NCBI GenBank assembly: GCA_016937825.1 | Contig: JAFGVT010000045.1 | Coordinates: 1 to 18,038 of the forward strand | Direction of reading: 5' to 3' | DNA length: 18,038 bases | DNA from: Fidelibacterota bacterium | Lineage (GTDB): Bacteria; Fidelibacterota; Fidelibacteria; Fidelibacterales; Fidelibacteraceae | In this document: positions 13,693-18,038 of the stretch, piece by piece | How the letters are laid out: the number at the start of each line of letters is the position of its first letter | How positions within the stretch are numbered: position 1 is the first letter of the stretch | The notes under the pieces: generated by a model | What the model was told of the DNA's origin: nothing | Seen by the model: the letters and a program-made list of their open reading frames with translations, nothing else | The model's database searches: none | Made by a program: the position numbers and the translations under genes

Positions 13693-14553
13693 ATGAAAAA
13701 AATAATCGCGTTCCTCATGATGGCAGCCCTGACCGTACCGGCTCCGGCCGAGATCGTCGGCACCCTGCTCAATCCTGCCAACCGCCAGGTAAAGGTTTTT
13801 TTTGAGACCGAGACGGGGCTTTTCGGCGTCCTGAAGCACACCTATCAGTCCGGCCGGACCGAAGAAGGCGCCACCAACTTCGATTTTGTCAACCAGGGCG
13901 GACAGGATATCTTACTGCCCTTCGACCGCTATGTCGCCGGCGTGACCGTGAAGGACAAGCATAAGATCGGACTGCTTTACCAGCCGCTCAACGTGGTCAC
14001 CCGGGTCACCTTCCGGGATGACGTGATGATCGACAGTGTTCTGTTCGGGTCCGGAACTCCGATGGAGATCACCTACGGATTCCCCTTCTACCGGTTCACC
14101 TATTCGTATTACTTCGTCAACAGCGAAAAATTTCAGCTGGCGGGCGGACTTGCCCTGCAGGCGCGGAACGCCTCGATCGTTTTCAAGGCCATCGACGGCA
14201 GCGCCATGACGGTCAGCCAGAACGTCGGACCGGTGCCGGCCTTCCAGCTCTACGGCCGCTACGCGCTCGACAGCGGCATTTACTTCAGTCTGGATGCCAC
14301 CGGCCTCTACGCCTCCTCGGCCATCATCAACGGCGCCACGTTCGAATTCGAAGGTTCGATCCTGGATGCGTCGCTTCGCATGGGATACCCTCTTCGCAAG
14401 GGGATCGACGTTTTCGGCAACCTGCGCTATCTCGGCGGAACCGCCAAAGGTTCATCCGAATACGTCGAACGCACCTGGAGCGAGCCGACCCAGCGCTATA
14501 CGGAGAACGTTCTGTCGACGATGTCCTTTACCCTGGGACTGAGCATCTATTAA
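13693..14553 (+). CDS. Putative outer-membrane beta-barrel protein
   Basis: A 286-residue exported protein. Residues 1-19 are a signal peptide ending PAPA, with cleavage before Glu20. The mature protein shows many alternating hydrophobic/polar strands with aromatic ends (for example FPFYRFTYSYYFV, FQLAGGLALQAR, GIYFSLDATGLYAS, LDASLRMGYPL). It ends FTLGLSIY, with an aromatic C-terminal residue as in many outer-membrane barrels recognised by BamA. Ten to twelve strands would fit the length, but this is an estimate. No enzyme motif is visible; it could be a structural or transport barrel. The ATG is preceded by AAGGAG at five bases, and a strong terminator follows, so it is monocistronic. Confidence 0.72.
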   Translation: MKKIIAFLMMAALTVPAPAEIVGTLLNPANRQVKVFFETETGLFGVLKHTYQSGRTEEGATNFDFVNQGGQDILLPFDRYVAGVTVKDKHKIGLLYQPLNVVTRVTFRDDVMIDSVLFGSGTPMEITYGFPFYRFTYSYYFVNSEKFQLAGGLALQARNASIVFKAIDGSAMTVSQNVGPVPAFQLYGRYALDSGIYFSLDATGLYASSAIINGATFEFEGSILDASLRMGYPLRKGIDVFGNLRYLGGTAKGSSEYVERTWSEPTQRYTENVLSTMSFTLGLSIY

Positions 14554-14582
14554 AAACGGGCCCGGTTGAATTTATGAAGCTT

Positions 14583-14611
14583 AAGGGCGCACATCGCTGC
14601 GCCCTTTTTTT
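14583..14611 (+). terminator. Rho-independent terminator of the beta-barrel gene
   Basis: A perfect 9-base-pair stem AAGGGCGCA / TGCGCCCTT has a six-base loop, CATCGC. It runs into seven consecutive T (14605-14611) and lies 29 bases after the TAA at 14551-14553. On the minus strand it is followed by AAGCTTC, so it acts for the plus strand. Confidence 0.93.
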
Positions 14612-14656
14612 ATTGCCTTCTCTTTTCGGCGGACACCTTGCCTTGCCGGGCGATCC

Positions 14657-16192
14657 CTAATACAAATCCTTGTGCCGGTCCAGGTTCCGGTAATGGATCG
14701 CTTCGCTGATATGCGTCGTCTGAATAGACTCGGCGGCTTCGAGATCCGCAATACTGCGCGCCACTTTCAGGATGCGCGTGTAGGCCCGGGCGCTCAGTCC
14801 GAGCCGCACGATCGCGATCTTCAGCAGCTCCCGGCTCTCCTTCGAGAGCGCGCAATACCGCTTGATGTCGCGGGGTCCCATGTGCGCATTGCAGTGCACT
14901 TCGGGACAATTCCGGAAACGTTCCGTCTGGATCTTCCGGGCGGCGTGCACCCGGGCCCGGATGCTTTCGGAACGTTCGCTTTCCTCCTGATCACTGATCT
15001 CTTCATAGCTTACCGGCGGAACATCCACGTGAATATCGATCCGGTCGAGCAGCGGACCGGAGATCCTTCCGAGGTAATGCTGGATCTGTCCGATACTGCA
15101 GGTGCAGTCGTGCTGGGGGTCGGTCGCATAACCGCAGGGACAGGGATTCATGGCCGCAATGAGCATGAATTTGGCGGGATAGGTCAGCGAGGTCAGCGCC
15201 CGGCTTATTGTGACCTGTCCGTCCTCGAGCGGTTGACGGAGAACTTCGAGCACGTTCTTTTTGAACTCCGGGAACTCGTCCAAAAAGAGCACCCCGTTGT
15301 GCGCCAGGCTGACCTCGCCGGGCCGGGGAATGCGTCCGCCGCCCACCAGCGCGCTGTCGCTGACGGTATGGTGCGGCGAACGGAAGGGCCGGCGGGTGAT
15401 CAGGCTGGTATCGGAAATATCTTCGTACACCGAGTAGATCGCGGTCGTTTCCATCGCTTCTTCCAGCGTGAGATTGGGCAGGATCGTGGGGAAACGCTTT
15501 GCCAGCATGGATTTCCCAGAACCCGGCGGACCGATCAGCACGATATTGTGCCCGCCGGCCGCGGCGACCTCCAGGGCGCGCTTGACGTGGGCCTGTCCCT
15601 TGACTTCCGAAAAATCCGCGCCCTGCGGATCGTTATGTTCAAAATAGCTATTCACATCCACGCTCACCGGCGAGGCCTTGCTGGTCCCGTTAATGATCTC
15701 CACCGCATCGCGCAGCGTATCCACACCCCATACCGTGCAGTATCCGGGCATGGCCGCTTCCTGGGCGTTCGCCCGGGGAACAATGAGGTGTTTCTGCTGA
15801 AAACGCTTCATCCCGATGGCGATCGGCAAAATGCCTTTGGAGGGACGCACCCGCCCGTCCAGCGCGAGTTCCCCGATAAAGATCATGTCGTCCAGGCGGG
15901 AGCAATCGATGTCGTCGCCCGCGGCCAGAACGCCGATCGCCAGGGACAGGTCGAATCCCGTGCCTTCCTTGGGAATGTCGGCGGGCGCAAGGTTCTGGGT
16001 GATCTTGCAGCCCGGCATTCGGTAGCCGCTGGACTTGATCGCGGAATAAAGGCGCGAATAGCTTTCTTTTACGGCTTTTTCGGCCAGTCCGACAATGAAG
16101 TATTTCGGCAGGCTCCGGTCCAGGCGGGTTTCGATCGAAACCTCATAGGCGTTGATCCCCTGCAAACCCGCCGAGTAGCATCGTGAGAACAT
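14657..16192 (-). CDS. comM: YifB/ComM family Mg-chelatase-like AAA+ ATPase
   Basis: A 511-residue cytoplasmic protein with the normal three-part plan. The N-terminal ChlI-like domain (residues 1 to about 165) opens with YSAGLQGINAYEV and contains NLAPADIPKEGTGFDLSLAIG. The AAA+ domain has Walker A GPPGSGKS at 221-228, the RSPHHTVSDSALVGGG block, Walker B VLFLDEFPEF at 301-310, MNPCPCGY with Cys351/353 and Cys363/365, and SGPLLDRIDIH. A C-terminal Mg-chelatase domain ends with the pattern RILKVARSIADLE. In Vibrio and Haemophilus, ComM is a hexameric helicase that drives branch migration when donor DNA is integrated during natural transformation. The family is broad, so a general recombination role is equally possible here. 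The start is preceded by AGGGGGAAA. A CRP-like palindrome lies 63 bases upstream. Confidence 0.95.
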   Translation of the reverse strand: MFSRCYSAGLQGINAYEVSIETRLDRSLPKYFIVGLAEKAVKESYSRLYSAIKSSGYRMPGCKITQNLAPADIPKEGTGFDLSLAIGVLAAGDDIDCSRLDDMIFIGELALDGRVRPSKGILPIAIGMKRFQQKHLIVPRANAQEAAMPGYCTVWGVDTLRDAVEIINGTSKASPVSVDVNSYFEHNDPQGADFSEVKGQAHVKRALEVAAAGGHNIVLIGPPGSGKSMLAKRFPTILPNLTLEEAMETTAIYSVYEDISDTSLITRRPFRSPHHTVSDSALVGGGRIPRPGEVSLAHNGVLFLDEFPEFKKNVLEVLRQPLEDGQVTISRALTSLTYPAKFMLIAAMNPCPCGYATDPQHDCTCSIGQIQHYLGRISGPLLDRIDIHVDVPPVSYEEISDQEESERSESIRARVHAARKIQTERFRNCPEVHCNAHMGPRDIKRYCALSKESRELLKIAIVRLGLSARAYTRILKVARSIADLEAAESIQTTHISEAIHYRNLDRHKDLY

Positions 16193-16254
16193 AGGCTTTC
16201 CCCCTGTTGAAATCTACGCAAAAAGTCGGGAACGGGAAACAGCTGAAAACGCGC

Positions 16255-16270
16255 TGTGACGGCGGTCACA
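16255..16270. promoter_or_regulatory. CRP/FNR-family-like operator between yifB/comM and galE
   Basis: TGTGA-CGGCGG-TCACA is an exact match to the CRP consensus core TGTGA-N6-TCACA; the symmetry extends one base further in on each side (TGTGAC...GTCACA). It lies in the 184-base divergent gap, about 96 bases before the predicted galE transcription start and 63 bases before the comM ATG. No regulator gene is in the window, so the binding protein is unknown. Confidence 0.5.
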
Positions 16271-16323
16271 CGCCGGGGCGGACAAGGAACACCGTCCGGA
16301 GGACAAAATGGGATGAAAAGGGG

Positions 16324-16352
16324 TTGCATTCGTGCGGGGAAACCGATATTTT
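16324..16352 (+). promoter_or_regulatory. Predicted sigma-70-like promoter of galE
   Basis: TTGCAT (16324-16329) and TATTTT (16347-16352) are separated by 17 bases. The expected start point near 16359 leaves a short leader of about 18 bases that contains the AAAAGG ribosome site before the galE ATG. Confidence 0.55.
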
Positions 16353-16376
16353 TGGAGTTGAACAAAAGGCCGATTC

Positions 16377-17393
16377 ATGAAAAAGACCATTCTCGTTACC
16401 GGAGGGGCCGGATATATCGGCAGCCATACCTGCGTATCGCTGCTGGAAGCCGGATATCAGGTCGTCGTCGTTGATAATTATTCCAACAGCAATCCGATAG
16501 CCCTGGACCGGGTTCGCATGATCACGGGCAAGGATCTGACAGCCTATCCCGTGGATATTTGCGACCGGGAAGCGCTGGCGCAGGTGTTTTCCCTGCACAA
16601 GATCGATGCGGTGATCCACTTTGCCGGATTCAAGGCCGTCGGAGAATCCGTGGAAAAACCCCTGGAATATTATCACAACAATATTTTCGGCACCCTCGTT
16701 CTTTGCCGGGCCATGCGCGATGCCGGCGTGAAACATATCGTGTTCAGCTCGTCCGCCACCGTCTACGGCATGAGCGGGGACGTTCCTTTCAGGGAAACGG
16801 CCCCGACATCCGCGACGAATCCTTACGGCCGCACGAAACTGTTCATTGAAGAGATCCTCCGGGACCTCAGCGTTCCCGATCCCGACTGGTCCGTAACCAT
16901 CCTCCGTTATTTCAATCCCGTCGGAGCGCATCCCAGCGGCCTGATCGGCGAAGATCCGAACGGGATCCCGAACAACCTGATGCCCTATATCACTCAGATC
17001 GCCGTCGGACGGCTGAAACAGCTGAAGATATTCGGAAATGACTATCCCACGCCCGACGGCACCGGCGTGCGGGACTATATTCACGTCGTCGATCTGGCGG
17101 AAGGCCATGTGCGCGCGCTGGAAGCTTCCAGAAAAGAGCACGGCACCGCCGTTTTCAATCTCGGCACCGGCCGCGGCTACAGCGTGCTGGAGGTGGCCCG
17201 GGCCTTTGAAAACGTGAACGGCATTCCCGTTCCCTACGTTTTTGCACCCCGGCGCGCAGGCGATATCGCGACCTCCTATGCCGATGCGGAAAAAGCAGGA
17301 ACGGTCCTGAACTGGCGGGCCGCCCGGACCCTGGAAGACATGGTGCGGGACGCCTGGAACTGGCAAAAAAGGAACCCCGCCGGTTATGCATAA
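16377..17393 (+). CDS. galE: UDP-glucose 4-epimerase GalE
   Basis: GalE is a cytoplasmic NAD-dependent short-chain dehydrogenase that interconverts UDP-glucose and UDP-galactose, feeding the Leloir pathway and surface polysaccharide synthesis. The 338-residue product equals the usual length. It shows the NAD loop TGGAGYIGSH at 8-17, DNYSNS at 33-38, HFAGFKAVGES, the catalytic Ser124 in FSSSATVYG and the Tyr150-x3-Lys154 pair in PYGRTK, then RYFNPVGAHPSG and VRDYIHVVDLAEGH. All catalytic residues are intact. The ATG has AAAAGG seven bases upstream and a promoter close by. The gene overlaps the following phosphodiesterase gene by eight bases, so the two are co-transcribed. Confidence 0.97.
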   Translation: MKKTILVTGGAGYIGSHTCVSLLEAGYQVVVVDNYSNSNPIALDRVRMITGKDLTAYPVDICDREALAQVFSLHKIDAVIHFAGFKAVGESVEKPLEYYHNNIFGTLVLCRAMRDAGVKHIVFSSSATVYGMSGDVPFRETAPTSATNPYGRTKLFIEEILRDLSVPDPDWSVTILRYFNPVGAHPSGLIGEDPNGIPNNLMPYITQIAVGRLKQLKIFGNDYPTPDGTGVRDYIHVVDLAEGHVRALEASRKEHGTAVFNLGTGRGYSVLEVARAFENVNGIPVPYVFAPRRAGDIATSYADAEKAGTVLNWRAARTLEDMVRDAWNWQKRNPAGYA

Positions 17394-18038
17394 AACCCTG
17401 ATCATCGCCCATCGCGGCGCTTCCGGCTATGAACCCGAGAACACTCTGGCCGCCTTCCGGGCGGCGGAAGCGCTGCACGCCGATGCCATCGAGTGCGATG
17501 TGCAGGTCTGCCGCTCCGGGGAAGTCGTGATCTTTCACGACCGCAAGCTCAAACGCATCACGGGCGCCAAGGGAAAGCTCAAACGCAAAAAACTCCCGCA
17601 ACTTCTGAGTCTGGACGCAGGGAAGGGTGAGCATATCCCAACCCTAAAAGAAACCCTGGACATGCTGGATGCCCGCATTGACATGAACATTGAGCTTAAA
17701 AGCAAACGCAGCGCGCTTCCCGCCGCGCAGGTCGTCCGGAACAGCATTCGCACCGGTCACTGGAAAGCGGCGAATTTTTTTGTGTCTTCCTTTTATTTCC
17801 GCGAGCTTCGCCGTTTTCATGAAGCTGTTCCCGAGATCCCCGTTTCCCTGCTCTACGAAAAACGGCCCCGGCATCTGAAAAGAAAGATACGTCTCCTTAA
17901 ACCCTCCGCCGTCCATCTGAACGCCAAGGCCGTCAAGGATAAATGGATAGAAACAGCGCACGGTCTGGGCTTGAAAGTGTACGTCTGGACCGTGGACGAT
18001 CCCGCCCTTGCCGAAACGCTGAAGGCCAAAGGCGTCGA
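17386..18038 (+). CDS. Glycerophosphodiester phosphodiesterase, GlpQ/UgpQ type (3' end outside window)
   Basis: The frame opens at ATG 17386, inside the last codons of galE, and stays open to the window edge (217 codons), so the C-terminus is missing. It begins HKTLIIAHRGASGYEPENTLAAF with catalytic His9. ECD at residues 36-38 supplies Glu36 and Asp38 metal ligands, FHD contains the second catalytic His51, and NIELK the later metal ligand Glu103. A further GDPD pattern, LKVYVWTVDDP, is seen near the end. It hydrolyses glycerophosphodiesters, the deacylated remains of phospholipids, to glycerol-3-phosphate and an alcohol. There is no signal peptide, so it is UgpQ-like and cytoplasmic. AAGGA stands about 12 bases upstream inside galE. 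Its product is the acceptor used by PlsY, encoded elsewhere in this window. Confidence 0.93.
   Translation, partial: MHKTLIIAHRGASGYEPENTLAAFRAAEALHADAIECDVQVCRSGEVVIFHDRKLKRITGAKGKLKRKKLPQLLSLDAGKGEHIPTLKETLDMLDARIDMNIELKSKRSALPAAQVVRNSIRTGHWKAANFFVSSFYFRELRRFHEAVPEIPVSLLYEKRPRHLKRKIRLLKPSAVHLNAKAVKDKWIETAHGLGLKVYVWTVDDPALAETLKAKGV

Noticed and set aside
14672..16186. A 504-codon open frame on the plus strand opposite yifB/comM, and similar long antisense frames opposite galE, the DMT gene and tsaE-tsaB
   Set aside because: They mirror the third-position G+C pattern of the true genes, lack ribosome sites and show no recognisable domains, while the opposite strand encodes well-known families.
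16278..16297. CGGAC...GTCCG inverted repeat near galE
   Set aside because: Five-base arms with a ten-base loop in GC-rich DNA; no support beyond chance.
1..18038. CRISPR arrays, tRNA genes, transposases, phage genes or toxin-antitoxin pairs
   Set aside because: I looked in all gaps and on both strands and saw no repeat-spacer pattern, cloverleaf, terminal inverted repeats or related protein motifs.

Overview
The window (about 18 kb, G+C-rich, densely coding, little intergenic DNA) looks like ordinary bacterial chromosome. I see no insertion sequence, phage gene, CRISPR array, tRNA or rRNA. A PorX-type PglZ regulator (type IX secretion regulation) opens the window, and a beta-barrel protein and a lipoprotein lie further in, so the host is a diderm of the FCB (Fibrobacteres-Chlorobi-Bacteroidetes) superphylum. 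Many genes carry strong Shine-Dalgarno sites (AGGAGG, AAGGAG), and the promoters I can pick out are of the TTGNNN/TATAAT kind. Both argue against classical Bacteroidota and for another FCB lineage such as Neomarinimicrobiota or Cloacimonadota. That placement is inference.

Layout: (1) 1-5320, plus strand: a tightly overlapping operon, porX 3' end - tsaE - tsaB - rimI - surE - a TPR plus periplasmic-binding-fold protein. It covers t6A tRNA modification, ribosomal protein acetylation, nucleotide hydrolysis and an exported LpoA-like protein. (2) 5324-9199, minus strand: a lipid block, read in transcription order as patatin-like lipase, fused fatty-acid kinase (DAK2/FakA part plus DegV/FakB part), PlsY and a Nudix hydrolase. 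(3) 9300-13477, minus strand: YD-repeat-like lipoprotein, small DUF4405-like membrane protein, LdhA-type D-lactate dehydrogenase with a Cys-rich tail, P-loop kinase-like protein and EamA-like transporter, closed by a hairpin terminator at 9271-9296. (4) 13693-14611, plus: a signal-peptide beta-barrel-like protein with a strong terminator. (5) 14657-16192, minus: YifB/ComM ATPase. (6) 16377-18038, plus: galE overlapping a glycerophosphodiester phosphodiesterase that runs off the window. A textbook CRP-like palindrome sits between yifB and galE.

How the genes may work together: the patatin could release fatty acids from phospholipid, the FakA-FakB fusion could phosphorylate them to acyl-phosphate, and PlsY could use acyl-phosphate to acylate glycerol-3-phosphate. 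Glycerol-3-phosphate is in turn a product of the GDPD at the right edge. This deacylation/reacylation circuit is the most coherent functional story in the window. Other notable points are the roughly 230-residue Asp-Ser-Leu-rich insertion that splits the binding fold of the 799-residue exported protein, and the four-cysteine tail of the lactate dehydrogenase. Every gap between genes is shorter than 300 bases.
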